Below are positions 23,401 through 33,440 of a stretch of DNA of 64,000 bases, in pieces. The stretch is from contig JASSKH010000028.1 in assembly GCA_031763025.1 (NCBI GenBank), positions 496,001 through 560,000 on the forward strand, read 5' to 3'. The position numbers were made by a program, and so were the translations under genes. The notes under the pieces were generated by a model. The model saw only the letters and a list, made by a program, of their open reading frames with translations, had not been told where the DNA came from and made no database searches. Origin of the DNA: Macrocystis pyrifera (Eukaryota > Sar > Phaeophyceae > Laminariales > Laminariaceae). Each line of letters starts with the position of its first letter. Position 1 is the stretch's first letter.

Positions 23401-25104
23401 ACTTACTACTATCATACGGTAGTAATTCATCTTTTTTCCTGTAGTATTCTGGCTCTCTACCGTGGGTCATTGAATGTACTGTAAGTATTGGATTGGATGA
23501 GGCTTCCTGCGCCGGGCAGGAGGTCCCGTCCGGCATTTCCCCCCGCGCTGAGTAAAGTGGCGAATCACAAAGTCTGCGCGGGTTTTTTTCTCAAGAAATG
23601 GCGCGACCAACTCTACTCCCGAGGTTTTCGGGAGCGAAAGGAAGAAGTGACCTCGCTTCGATACAAATTCCGAGACATTTCGATATAATCAATGGTTCCA
23701 TTATTTGTGCAAATTTAAATCCATGGATTGGATCTCCATTTTACCCTATAGGTCTCCTCACGTGGAGAACTCTACTAATAGTGCTCGCTCGAAACTGATT
23801 TTAAGAAAAGCTACAAGTGTCACCTGATGACCAATCAACCCCGAAGCCTACATGCTTCGATCTACACCACAAAAATAGTGCAACACAGAAGTTCCGACGA
23901 TTATAGGTAAAGGATTCCCGTCATTCAGGCTGACTCTTGTGGGAGCCGAAACCGGAAAGCAGAACACTGTCAGGGTTTGTAAATAGATCCAGAAAAAATA
24001 CCGTACCAGATCTAATTTATCGAGTCTTATCGATGGATCAAAAACAGAAATCCCTGAAGAGTTTTCTGTATTTCGATCAGAAATGGCCTGGCCTGGACGA
24101 AACCAGACGCCAGTTCTGTACGGTCCCAGAGCTGGCTGAAACTGGTTTTGAAGCCCACACAGGAGGCCTAAAGTGGTGGGCCTAACAGTTGCACATATCA
24201 TCGCTATTACTGCTGTACTCTCTCGGTATCTCTGACACGGTATGCCGGCATATATCGGTAGCTAGAGACTCCAAGTTCCTGGGATGGCGCACAACCGACT
24301 ACACCGCATGTTCGTGGCGGTTGTCGTTTTGTTCGTGAACTTTCTGCAATGTCAACGCACTGCTCTTTGATGCTGCAGCAGACTGCCAAGCGTGAGGACC
24401 CTTCGTCGAAGGAAACCAGCCCAGTCCAGGAAAGTCGAGTCTGCGAAAGCAACCCCCATGTTACCCGGCGGGTACCAAACAGGACGCGTGGGTGTCGTGT
24501 ACTTCTGCGTGTCGGCCAAATTCAAATATTGCGGTAACTCCTCCCTCCAACGTCCTCCCAACTCAAACGAAACCCCGGCATACTTACACCAAACACCACA
24601 AGATAGGAAAATACAAAACTATATATACGTGTCTGGGCCATACGAAAAACAAAAGTGCATGCCAGTGTTTTCCGGTCTCGGCTCTTATAAGATTCAGCCT
24701 CAGAGGACATTCTTGCCAAAAAGTGTTATTAATACCTCTATCGTGACACGCGTCTGCAGTCTGGTTGTTCTGGGTGTCGACGTGTAGAAACAACGGTTAC
24801 ATGTGAAAACACTCACAGACAGTATCCGTGCTGATGTCTTGATTCCTTATGCTATTAATAGAGAAATACTATTGTAACTCTGTGGTCGCACACTTTCAAC
24901 TTAGTACCAGGAAACATTTATTACACACGGCTTGGACTTATAAACTTATATGGTTTGACGAAATCCTCGATTTCAAAGTTGTACCAAGGTTGTACCGGTA
25001 TTGTTCATCATGATTATCGTGTCCGCTTTTAGCCGTAAAAATTAGCGCACACTGGTTCAAAGTCACAAATTAGTTAGTATTGATTACATGTCTCTTTTAC
25101 GATA
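23401..25104. other. Unassigned DNA
   Basis: A short segment near 23900-23950 (minus) resembles 24660-24710 (GTGTT..TTCCGGT.TCGGCTC). No gene recognised. Confidence 0.35.
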
Positions 25105-25245
25105 CTGCCTTGAATGAGGCTGAATAAAGCTGCTCTTCTTCTATCTCTAAGCAAACAACACGTGATTACCAACGAGCACCGACTTAATAGGCAAGCCTGT
25201 TCAGGGATACAAAGTGTTCCGGCCTTGATCCTAAGACGTGACGTC
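25105..25245 (+). repeat. Dispersed repeat, copy 1
   Basis: ACTGCCTTGAATGAGGCTGAA, then GCTGCTCTTCT through AGGGATACAAAGTGTTCCGG, matches 36228-36482 at roughly 85 percent. The other copy has about 120 extra bases after AGGCTGAA. It lies next to the gypsy fragments and may belong to them. Confidence 0.7.
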
Positions 25246-25313
25246 TTCCTTCCGATACGAGCGGCGCTGCTGCTCGTCGGCGAGTATCAGTTCAACGCTG
25301 CAAGCCCTCTGCC

Positions 25314-25490
25314 ACCCCCCCCGACCGTGGCGACACGCCGAAGTATTTGCCGGCGGGGTTGACGCAATACGTGCTCAACAGCTTCTCCAAGAAATGCCCC
25401 CCGTACGACGTCACCCAGGACGATGTTTCGACTCCTCTTGAACAACTCGAGGTGGAAAAAAATTCCGGACACCAATCGGTTAGAGGGTCG
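25314..25490 (+). pseudogene. Gypsy pol fragment C (plus orientation)
   Basis: The plus frame reads GDTPKYLPAGL, YVLNSFSKKCPPYDVTQDD, STPLEQLEVEK, then HQSVRG and a stop at 25491. From recalled family members this lies shortly before the segment that starts the neighbouring minus-strand fragment, so the two were once contiguous. It lies C-terminal to the integrase in those proteins; the exact domain is uncertain. Confidence 0.55.
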
Positions 25491-25492
25491 TA

Positions 25493-25930
25493 GAAGTCGT
25501 GTAGCGCGCCGGAAAAAGAGGAAGCTTGATCGGTCCCGGGTCGTCCAACAATCGAACCACATCTACTCCATCCGTTGGCGTAGTCGCGCTGATTTTCCCG
25601 AGCCACCACAGGCCGTCGTCGCCCATGTACCTAAAGTGGGCCCCGTTGGGAAGCACGGTGTTGCATTATCGGTGAAGCCAATCGGCGTGCGATACACAGC
25701 CATAGCCGGGTGGCAGAAACCGTTCGCCGTTACTCCAAGAACGCTCCCGTTGTGCCGCGCCGATTCTCATTCGGCGGTTCAGGCGGTTGGTTTGGCGGTG
25801 CTAGTTGAGGGTTCCGGCCCAGTAGCGCAAACTTTCGTGGCGAGAAGCTAAAGGTTAAATTTCCCGTTTCCCAGGATGGATGGGATAGTCCTGTCCAGTG
25901 CGTCTCGCACATAACTGCGATGACTAATCC
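25493..25930 (-). pseudogene. Gypsy pol fragment D (minus orientation)
   Basis: Reading down from 25930: VIAVMCETHWTGLSHPSWE (a chromodomain-like WxxLSxPSWE pattern) and GRNPQLAPPN; then, after a stop and frameshift, GERFLPPGYGC, GDDGLWWLGKIS and VRLLDDPGPIKLPL, ending in ARYTTST. The last motif links it to the pol remnant at 463-668 of element 1. At least two stops break it. Confidence 0.65.
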
Positions 25931-26235
25931 CTCGAGTACCGCAAGGGCAGCGTCAACGGAAAAGCCGATTTTCGTTCTCGCTTGCCGAAGCCCGCCACAG
26001 AACACCACCGCAGTGGGTCTAGCAGCCTCACCCCCGTCGAGGACGGTGGTATCTTCATGCGAGTCTGCGAACTTCGCACTCGCTCTTCGCCGATCCCTGG
26101 TGTCGGTTTGAGTGGGCTGGTGCCCCACATCGAAAGTGACGTCTTGGGTGGACGTCTTTGGAGTTTCGCGATTTGCGCGCACACAGGCCGCGTATGAGGA
26201 TTGACGACCTCTCTGCTCCTTTGGGGAGATTCGGG
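25931..26235 (+). pseudogene. Gypsy pol fragment B (plus orientation)
   Basis: The plus frame starts LEYRKGSVNGKADF, which is the classic end of gypsy RNase H (LEYRKG.xNxxADxLSR), continues SRLPKPATEH and SPIPGVGLSGL, stops at 26197, and after a shift shows RMRIDDLSAP. In an intact element this follows RVQRWL directly. That motif is present on the opposite strand just beyond the right edge, so fragment B is inverted relative to its neighbour. Confidence 0.7.
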
Positions 26236-26590
26236 AACACGAGCCACCGTTGGACTCTCGCGTTGTGGTCCCCTACTTTGCCGATGTTCTCACGCGCTTA
26301 GTGGTTCGAAAATATGCTAAACTTTGTACTCCATGGGTATCCTCGGAATCGTTTGATGGCCGAGATAAAGCTGCCAACTTCCAGGTCCAGTGGGGTCCAG
26401 TGCCGCTCGGAATCGAGGGTAGTGCGGCTGATATACGCAATGGGCCGTACTGAGCCGTCCGGTTGTTCTTGTTCGAGCGCGGCACCGAACCGGTCGATGC
26501 ACGCGTCGCAGTGCACGTGGAAGGGGTGTGTTATGGTATCCCCTCTCCCCTGTTGCGGCGTTATGGTTTGTAGCATTCGTCTCCTCATCG
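26236..26590 (-). pseudogene. Gypsy RNase H fragment A (minus orientation)
   Basis: PFHVHCDACIDRFGAALEQ, SVRPIAYISRTTLDSE, HWTPLDLEVGSFISAIKRF and TKFSIFSNH form the RNase H domain of a Ty3/gypsy reverse transcriptase (D of CDACIDRFGA, E of LDLEVG visible). A stop then interrupts before ENIGKVGDHNARVQRWL. Upstream RT motifs are missing, so it is 5'-truncated. Confidence 0.9.
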
Positions 26591-27065
26591 TACATGGCAG
26601 GCGTTGTCGCCTGCGTTTCTGATGAGCGCCTCGCCCCTTCGCTCAGAAGACATCTGGCGAGGCAAACCGCAACTAGTACAAGAGAATATATACCATCATC
26701 AAGCACCTCGTGTGAGTGACCAGAACAGAGCCAAAGGCATCAACGTGCTAACAGTAGTCGGTCCCTAGGTCCATACTGCCTTACACTTAACACCGGCGTC
26801 GTCGACTAGACGCTTTTGGTATTTGTACGAGGTCTGTTTTTATTTCCCGCCGACAATCTGGCTTTTCGCTCTTGTAGTCTGTTTTTTCGGCTTCTTGCTG
26901 TTTATTTGATGTCTTCTCCTTTTTGTCATTGCTTTCGAGAGTAGATATCCGCCGCTTCCCCAGCGCGTCGCGCGGTGAGACTGATGCAACAACCGCTATA
27001 GGTTCACCCGCTGTTGGTCCGCGCGATGCAGGGGATTTGTCGTATTCTCGCGTCTGCCTGATTTT
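26591..27065. other. Unassigned DNA flanking the gypsy remnant
   Basis: No recognisable continuation of RT was found on the minus strand beyond 26600. Confidence 0.4.
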
Positions 27066-28722
27066 TTGCTTGTTGACAACTCGAGCATCTGTGTCACTGC
27101 TACAAATTTTGGTCGTGCCACAGCCCCTCTGTCACTGCTTGCTACAGGTAGACCCTTGTTCCTTTCGCTAATGCTTGTCGCTGACTCGACTCTGCAGCCC
27201 GCTGCCAGGCCGGACACAGCGACAAGCGCGCTGGTCCCAGAACGGCACTCCGGGCAGCCGGTTCCGTTCTGGGCGCAGCAGGATTGTCGGCCGAGCCTCT
27301 CTCGAGTATATGATGTCCATCACGCTAAAAATCAGAGTAATTTGTTTCGTGATCGGCTCGACCCCCCTCCTTCCTTCCATGCCCTTCATGCATCGCCCTT
27401 TATTTTTAGTGTGAACACGGATGCGCGTTCATATGTTAGTGAGGTGGGACCCGAGGACGTTCGGGCCTCGTGCTCACCTCTCCCTCTGCTCATGGCACCC
27501 GAGCCCGGCACAGTTGTCCCCCCTGTAACCGTGCTTGGCCCTCGTACCCGCTCACAGACAAGCCGCGCTGCCGCGCTATAGCAGTCCCACAACATGCATC
27601 CCTCGGGCGACAGCCTGTCGCCTGACTCGTCTCACATCGACCGTTCCGTTCGTTGTGAAGCTGATGCGAGACTTCCTTTTTCTTCTTCGTCCGCGCGAGA
27701 TGTACGACGTGCCCGACGCACAGGTCGTGCGTCGGCACAAGCTCCGCCTACTAGCAGATTTTTGTTGTCCCTGAAGAACTTGATTTCACTATGCCCTCGT
27801 ATGGTAACATTTCGGTTGCGCCAATTAGTAGTAATACTGGTGGGAGTTGTTGATCCTACTCTAGACGTTCAGCAAGCCACCGCTGTGCCGCCGTATAGCA
27901 GTGATTATTTTCAGGCCACACAGCAGACAGCGACATTTTTGATACAGCAGCACAGCAGGACTCTCAGCTTTTATTCTTGACCCACCGTGCAGTCATCTTC
28001 ATATTGCACCAAGAATCGATTTGTTTAGTGCCGTTTCCCCTACACGACACACCCATCAAACCGCAGACGTGCCGTCATACAGCAGTGATTATTTTAATGG
28101 CACAGCGGACAGCGATATTTTTGGTACGGCAGCTGGACTCTCAGTTTTATTTCCTGATCCACCGTCCAGTCATTTTCGTGTTACACCGGATGTCGATTTT
28201 TTTAGTGCAGTTTTTCCAGTACTACCCGTCAATCAAACCGCAGACGTGCCGTCGTACAGCAGTGATTATTTTCATGCCACAGCAGACGGCGACATTTTAT
28301 GTACGGCAGCGGGGCTCTCAGCTTTTATTCCTGACCCGTGGTGCAGTCATTTTCATGTTGCACAGAGTACCGATTTTTTTGTTGCACTGAGTACCGATTG
28401 TTTTGCTACTACCGGCGGTCGAAGGGAGCGTATAAACCGGTCAGGTTCCTTGTTTATGCCTAGCGCCGGGTCCGGGCCTTACGTGCTGATAGTGGCGTAC
28501 AGCGAGAACGTTCGATTCAAGGTAGCGACTACGAGTACATACGAGTCTGAAGTTAATCGTTTTTCGCGTTCTGAGCTTTTGCCAGCGCCCAGCGAGCACG
28601 GCCTCTTGATGTCCCTCGCTGACGTACGCGCGCATTTTATTCCCCTGCGTTCTATCCGTGACGTTTGGGACACGTATCCCTGCTCGACCGGGAGCACCAC
28701 AATCTGGGGAATTCTATCATAG
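27066..28722 (+). pseudogene. Broken frame with 60-residue repeats
   Basis: A plus frame (27066-27581) ends LGPRTRSQTSRAAAL. After frame changes a 180-bp unit occurs three times (PSYSSDYF-type starts at 27891, 28070, 28250). Copies 2 and 3 stay in one frame (28021-28722), and six of their differences are silent third-position changes. The tail has PYVLIVAYSENVRFKV and SLADVRAHFIPL. No family was recognised; a retroelement gag- or env-like protein or a decayed host repeat protein are both possible. Confidence 0.4.
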
Positions 28723-28965
28723 TGTGCCGACCATATTATTTCCACCCGCACAAGTGCCTTCGTCATCCATTGCGACCATAGATTTATCAAGTGACATTGA
28801 TTCAAATTCGACGTACGGCGACTTTCCTACGGTTGATTTGTCGGTTTCACATCCACGTATTCCCCTTTTTTCCGCCGCGGGGCCGACTGTCGTCCGCACA
28901 TTCCCTGCTCACACGGGTATTTACGACCACAGTTGTTGTTGTTGTTTTTTTTGTTGTTTTCTTCA
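28723..28965. other. Unassigned DNA
   Basis: Nothing recognised except a TTG-rich stretch near 28932-28960. Confidence 0.4.
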
Positions 28966-29232
28966 CATTAAGCCGTTCTTTCTACGCGTCGACATCCAGC
29001 ACAACCAGTGTCCATGCCGATTCTTCAAACCTAGAGAGATACAAGTTCTGTGGTCACAAAGCTACGCCACAGAGATACTACGTTGCCACGTATGTGTGTG
29101 TGTGTGTGTTCTTCACATTAAACCGTTCTTCTACTCGTGGACATCCAGCAAGCCCAGTGTCCGTGCTGATTCTTCACCCTAGAAAGATACGAGCTCTGTG
29201 GTCACAGACTACGACACAGAGATAACACACCG
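28966..29232 (+). repeat. 143-bp tandem repeat, two copies
   Basis: CTTCACATTAAGCCGTTCTT at 28966 recurs at 29109; both continue through CATCCAGCA, CAGTGTCC, GATTCTTCA, GATACAAG/GATACGAG and CTGTGGTCACA. A (GT)n stretch lies between them (29093-29108). Relatives occur at 23206 and, inverted, 23333-23400. Confidence 0.85.
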
Positions 29233-29687
29233 TAATGCACTAATAGCCTACGTAACACCATGCCTTCGCACTAGGTGCGGCCGACACAACATACATACAT
29301 ACGCCAGCAACCAAAATACACCATAAAGAAAGAGAAGCAACGAAAAAAAAACCAAACCGAAAAAGAACAAGAAAAAGAAACAGAAAAGGAGAAGAATCCC
29401 AAATAAATAAATAAAATGGGAAGCCAAAGCTCAGACACATACATACTTACCCCGAGCATGAGCCAAAAGGGACGTGCAAGGGGAAAGATACGAGAAGGAA
29501 AAAGGGGACTATGCATCCCGGTGAACACTTAACTAAGTAAAAAGAGCAATAGTGAGTGGGCCAAAATACGCTCGTCACCCACCCACTATGTAGTACTTCT
29601 TTCATAAGGATAAGGGAAAAAAATCAAAATGCATACCGAACGGCCGCAGCAGTTGGCGGTACGAGTAGCAAAGAAAAGTCCAACCTA

Positions 29688-29946
29688 TTAGTCGGCCTGG
29701 TACCTTGCTACCCTATCTGCGGTCTCTCTGCTACTCTCTTCTACCGCGGTTTCCCTTCTACTCCTCCTGTTCCCCCCCCTGCCCCCATACACTTGTACGG
29801 TGTTCCCTCTACCCCTCTTGCTGTTACCCCTCCCCCCATTCCCTCTAACACTACCTGCAGCGGATGCACGGCGCTGTCTACTCAGCTTTGCCTCAGCCTC
29901 GTGCCACCTGCCCATGAACTGTTCAGCTGCTTCGAGGATCCCCGGT
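29688..29946 (-). pseudogene. LINE C-terminal tail in shifted frame
   Basis: The frame shows ILEAAEQFMGRWHEAEAKLS, a Gly/Arg-rich stretch and ADRVARYQAD before the stop. The truncated LINE copy at 34320-34637 carries the same tail continuous with LVFGVETALWPTA-type sequence. That copy has five C where this one has four (GGATCCCCCGG against GGATCCCCGG), which pinpoints the frameshift. Confidence 0.8.
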
Positions 29947-32887
29947 ACCACTTTCCCGTCTGTTTTGCTGCAGTGGGCCACAGTGCGGTCCCAACTCCAA
30001 AGACTAAGGGGGAGTCTTCCGTTGATCCCTCGGTGGCGTTGAACACTCTAAGGTCCTCAGCAATTGCCCTAGGCCAAGTCTTGGGCTGCCCGCCTGGTTT
30101 CGGGCTCCCCCCACCAGCGATCGTCCCGAACATGAACCGACTGGGCAATCGCCCCTCGTGTTGCCGCACCACAGCCCCCGCAAAGAAGAGCCGCCGTTTA
30201 CGGATGGTCGTTTCGATACTTTCGCATCGTGTTATCCTGAGCGCCTTCGCATACGAGAGGGTGGTGTGGTCGGTGCGTAGTCGGCGCTGGAAACCAATGA
30301 CTCGCAGAAGGACTTCGTGGTGGGCTGATCGAAGCTTGGCGAAGTGGTCCGCATTGAGGGTCCACACAACGCAACCGTACAGCAAGGTCTCAATCACCTC
30401 GGCCTTCAGCATCCGGACTTTCAGACCAAGCGGTGCGTTCGTCCTATCGTACAGTTCCGGACCATACCGTTTGAGGCATGCCCGCATCAAACGGATTCGT
30501 CGCTCGATTTCGAAGGAGAGGTCAGCGTTCTCGTGGATAATGCCTCCTAGGTACAAAAACTGGGTCGTCTGTTTATACTTTTGGCCTGCAGCTTCGATCG
30601 CGAGCGGTGAGGTGGTAAACGTCTGATCCGGTGTTCGTAGGAGCATCGTCTCTGTCTTCTTCTCGGATACCGTGAGACCTACTGCTTCGAAGACAGTCAC
30701 GATGACTGTCATCATTCTTGCAAGGCCTTCCGCCGACTTCGAGACTATTCCTGCATCATCTGCATACAACATGCCCCACACAGCCCTTTGCACGCATGCC
30801 AACAGTTCCTCTTTTCCGACAACCCTGTCCTCTTCGAGATGAACCCAATCCCTTACGATGCATTCGTCTTTGCTGAGGCGTACCAGCACGATGTGTATCG
30901 CAGCGGCGAAGAACACGTTGAACAGTAACGGCGATAGTACGCAGCCTTGCCGCAGTCCCTGGGTTACATTGAACCAGTCCGAGTGTTCACCGTCATCCAC
31001 ACGCACGCGAGCCCGCATGCCTTCGTGAAAATTGCGAATGATTGTGAGCATCTTGGTTGGTACACCAAGGCGTGTGAGTACCTCCCACAACAGTTCTCGG
31101 TCGACAGAGTCGTACGCTTTCTGCAAGTCGATGAAGCACATGTACAGGGGGATTTTCTTCTGCCGCCCGAGCTGCTGCAACCGGCGCACGGCAAACAGCA
31201 TATCGACTGTTGACCGTGCGGGGCGGAAGCCGCACTGTTCTTCAGGGAGTATATGCTCGGTCTCGCAGTAGCTGCTTAGACGGGACGCAACGATTTTCAG
31301 CAACACCTTGCCTGCGTGAGCTACAAGCGAAATACCTCTGTAGTTGTTGCAATCAGTTCTGTCCTTTTTATGAAGGGTTTTTATGATCGCATCTTTCCAA
31401 TGCTGGGGGACTTCTCCCGTTACCCAAACGTTAACAAGGATACTGTGAAAATACTGCACGAAAGCGGGGTGGTCAAGTTTCAGTACTTCGACCGGGAGAC
31501 CATCTGGTCCAACGGCTTTCCAGTTTGACATACCCTTCACTGCTTCCATCATCTCGTCAATGGATGGTTCATTTCCAAGGGATAGTTTCAGCGGTCGTGG
31601 CACTAGGTCGATGATCGTGGGGTCAAGTTTCAGCGATTTCGTGTTCAATAGTTTGTGGTAGTGCCCCGCCCATCTTTCACGAATTCGCGCTTGATCCCGC
31701 AACAGCGTGCCATCCTCGTCCATGATAAACTGTTCACTCCTCGCTTTCGTACCTTGCAACCCTACCGTACTCTTCAGGTGCTTGTAGAACCCTCGTTGAT
31801 CGGAACTCGCGAGGAATTTCTCGGTTTCAGCGAGGTACTCTTCAAAATACGCATTGACTCCTGCGGCGACCACTTCCTGCAGATTCGCACAGGCGGATCT
31901 CAACTTCTTGCACGCTGTACTATCTCGGGGGTAGACACGCAAGAGCTGTCTCGCATCCTCCCTCGCTGTCCATGCTACTTTGAAAGTGGCCACCGTTTCG
32001 AGGGTCTCACACCAACCGTTTCGGTGGTGGCGACGTGGTGGAGGTGGCACCTCTTTCTCAACAGCATTCATGACAGTTGTGGTGACAACCTCAACCATGC
32101 CAGACGTGTTACGAGGCTGGGTAGGTTGGTTAAGAGTGGAAACGACCCTCTCGACTATTCGGTGTCGACGCTCTCCATCGGATAAGAAAAGCTGCCTGTC
32201 GAATTCTCGGCGTTTTGGGGGTTTCAGCAATCTTCGGTTAGACGAAAAGTGACCACTAAGTCGGGCCTTGATGTACACGATGTTATGGTCTGAATCAGCC
32301 TTAGCAGGTGGTGGGGGCTGTGGGACGACTGTAACATTATGTACTCTAGGTCGGTGGACTTGACGAGTTAGGATGTAGTCGATTCGCTTACGATCATTCA
32401 GGCTGGTGCCGTTGTATGTATGCGATATTCCGCCCTCGCGCGTGCTGAAAAATGTGTTGGTGAGCGCTAGCTTGCAACTGGTAGCGAACGACAAAAGTCG
32501 TTTGCCGTTATCACTACGAACATCTCGTCCGTATGCTCCGAGCACCCTACATTCATCATCACCGCACCCTTCTATCCTCCCCCCAGTTCGCCCATTGGCA
32601 TCTATAAGCACAAACAAACACTCTTTAGCAGGAATCTGCTCAACCAGGTCCTCCAACTTTCGCCAGAACATGCCTTTCTGCTTGGAGTCTTTGGTACAAT
32701 CAGTGGGGGCGTACGCGACGACGAAATTAACCGCATCGCACCGACGGTCCAACTCAAAGCGCATAGACATAAGTCGTTCGTCAATAAACTGCTGAGTGAA
32801 CTTAGACGTACGGCATATTGAGTCTTTTACTGCTAAACCTACCCCATACAACCCTTGTCTCGCTGCCGTTTTTCCTGACCTGAACAA
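29882..32887 (-). CDS. LINE endonuclease/reverse transcriptase polyprotein (main frame)
   Basis: This 1001-codon frame starts inside the protein: the initial Met is only the first one after an upstream frameshift. Endonuclease: LIDANGR at about residues 94-100, RIDYIL at 168-173 and the catalytic SDHN at 199-202. Reverse transcriptase: NNYRGISL, EEQCGFRPARST, FIDLQKAYDSVD (catalytic Asp near residue 587), GLRQGCVLSPLLF, YADDAG at 708-713 with the two catalytic Asp, then LTVSEKKTE and YLGGII. A C-terminal part with RRLFFAGAVVR follows. The protein should nick genomic DNA and reverse-transcribe the element RNA at the nick (target-primed). The last about 20 residues are out of frame, after the C-run loss. 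Confidence 0.92.
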   Translation of the reverse strand: MFRSGKTAARQGLYGVGLAVKDSICRTSKFTQQFIDERLMSMRFELDRRCDAVNFVVAYAPTDCTKDSKQKGMFWRKLEDLVEQIPAKECLFVLIDANGRTGGRIEGCGDDECRVLGAYGRDVRSDNGKRLLSFATSCKLALTNTFFSTREGGISHTYNGTSLNDRKRIDYILTRQVHRPRVHNVTVVPQPPPPAKADSDHNIVYIKARLSGHFSSNRRLLKPPKRREFDRQLFLSDGERRHRIVERVVSTLNQPTQPRNTSGMVEVVTTTVMNAVEKEVPPPPRRHHRNGWCETLETVATFKVAWTAREDARQLLRVYPRDSTACKKLRSACANLQEVVAAGVNAYFEEYLAETEKFLASSDQRGFYKHLKSTVGLQGTKARSEQFIMDEDGTLLRDQARIRERWAGHYHKLLNTKSLKLDPTIIDLVPRPLKLSLGNEPSIDEMMEAVKGMSNWKAVGPDGLPVEVLKLDHPAFVQYFHSILVNVWVTGEVPQHWKDAIIKTLHKKDRTDCNNYRGISLVAHAGKVLLKIVASRLSSYCETEHILPEEQCGFRPARSTVDMLFAVRRLQQLGRQKKIPLYMCFIDLQKAYDSVDRELLWEVLTRLGVPTKMLTIIRNFHEGMRARVRVDDGEHSDWFNVTQGLRQGCVLSPLLFNVFFAAAIHIVLVRLSKDECIVRDWVHLEEDRVVGKEELLACVQRAVWGMLYADDAGIVSKSAEGLARMMTVIVTVFEAVGLTVSEKKTETMLLRTPDQTFTTSPLAIEAAGQKYKQTTQFLYLGGIIHENADLSFEIERRIRLMRACLKRYGPELYDRTNAPLGLKVRMLKAEVIETLLYGCVVWTLNADHFAKLRSAHHEVLLRVIGFQRRLRTDHTTLSYAKALRITRCESIETTIRKRRLFFAGAVVRQHEGRLPSRFMFGTIAGGGSPKPGGQPKTWPRAIAEDLRVFNATEGSTEDSPLVFGVGTALWPTAAKQTGKWYRGSSKQLNSSWAGGTRLRQS

Positions 32888-33102
32888 AAAACTTGGTATC
32901 CAGCTGCACGAAATCTCGTGTTGCCGGACCGTCGGGTTTCCTGCAGACCAATGAAGTCACAACCGAGTTGCCGTCCTTTCGCAAGTACGCACTCGTCATG
33001 CCCGTACCCGTTCTTCCCCTTTACGGCCAGGGTACGCACATTGTAGGTCGCTACCACCACAAGTGCCGCCTTCCGCCTCTTACGAGCCTCGCGTGCTGCT
33101 TT
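32839..33102 (-). pseudogene. LINE endonuclease N-terminal part
   Basis: The frame reads KAAREARKRRKAAL, then VVVATYNVRTLAV and FIGLQETRRSG: the ATYNVRTL start and the QE catalytic motif of APE-type endonucleases. It continues into the main frame if one A is added to the GGAAAAACGG run near 32878. Upstream it is in the same frame as the 33103-33405 segment, separated only by a TAA. Confidence 0.85.
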
Positions 33103-33405
33103 TTATGCCAGCCGACGAGAGGCTCGTCCCCTCCTCCTTTTTTGCTTTTTTTGTCTCTTCTTTTTCTCTATGATAATATTGGCTCTCCGCTTTGTAGCCC
33201 GGTTCGCGCCTTGGTTTCCGTTGGTTGGGTGCAGCCGTCCCAGCCAACTCCGACACCCCCATCCTTCCTGTCGCGCTTGCGTACCCACGCGGTGGCCAGC
33301 CTCTCCTCTCCCCAGGTTACCCACGCAGCGCTCTCTGCTGTGGTGATGTACCCGTCCTGCCTCGGGGATGAACTCCTCGGCATCCGGGTTAAAAATAAAA
33401 CTCAT
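33103..33405 (-). CDS. LINE N-terminal domain with PAM2-like motif
   Basis: An ATG at 33405 opens 100 codons ending in TAA (33105-33103). Residues 2-14 contain FNPDAEEFIP, matching the core of the PAM2 motif (N-P-x-A-x-E-F-x-P) by which proteins bind the MLLE domain of poly(A)-binding protein; the usual Leu before Asn is Phe. The C-terminal end is strongly basic (KKKRQKKQKRRRGR), suited to nucleic-acid binding. After the stop the same frame continues without a gap into the endonuclease. It could be a separate small ORF1 or, more likely, the N-terminus of one polyprotein broken by a nonsense mutation. Confidence 0.6.
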   Translation of the reverse strand: MSFIFNPDAEEFIPEAGRVHHHSRERCVGNLGRGEAGHRVGTQARQEGWGCRSWLGRLHPTNGNQGANRATKRRANIIIEKKKRQKKQKRRRGRASRRLA

Positions 33406-33440
33406 CACTACCACCCCGCGCGGTCCTTAGACTGAACAGT

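Larger units (their letters stand above)
29240..33440 (-). mobile_element. Non-LTR retrotransposon (LINE), nearly full length
   Basis: On the minus strand, one reading frame with an N-terminal basic region, an APE-type endonuclease, a reverse transcriptase and a C-terminal tail runs from 33405 to 29688, followed by a T-rich 3' region. Lesions: an in-frame TAA at 33105-33103, a one-base loss in an A run near 32878 and a one-base loss in a C run near 29940. Each is small, so the copy is recent. The clade was not determined. The start and end of the element are approximate because no target-site duplication was found. Confidence 0.85.

Noticed and set aside
29556-30626. 356-codon plus-strand gene
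   Set aside because: It lies antisense to the LINE reverse transcriptase frame; its openness follows from the codon use of the minus strand.
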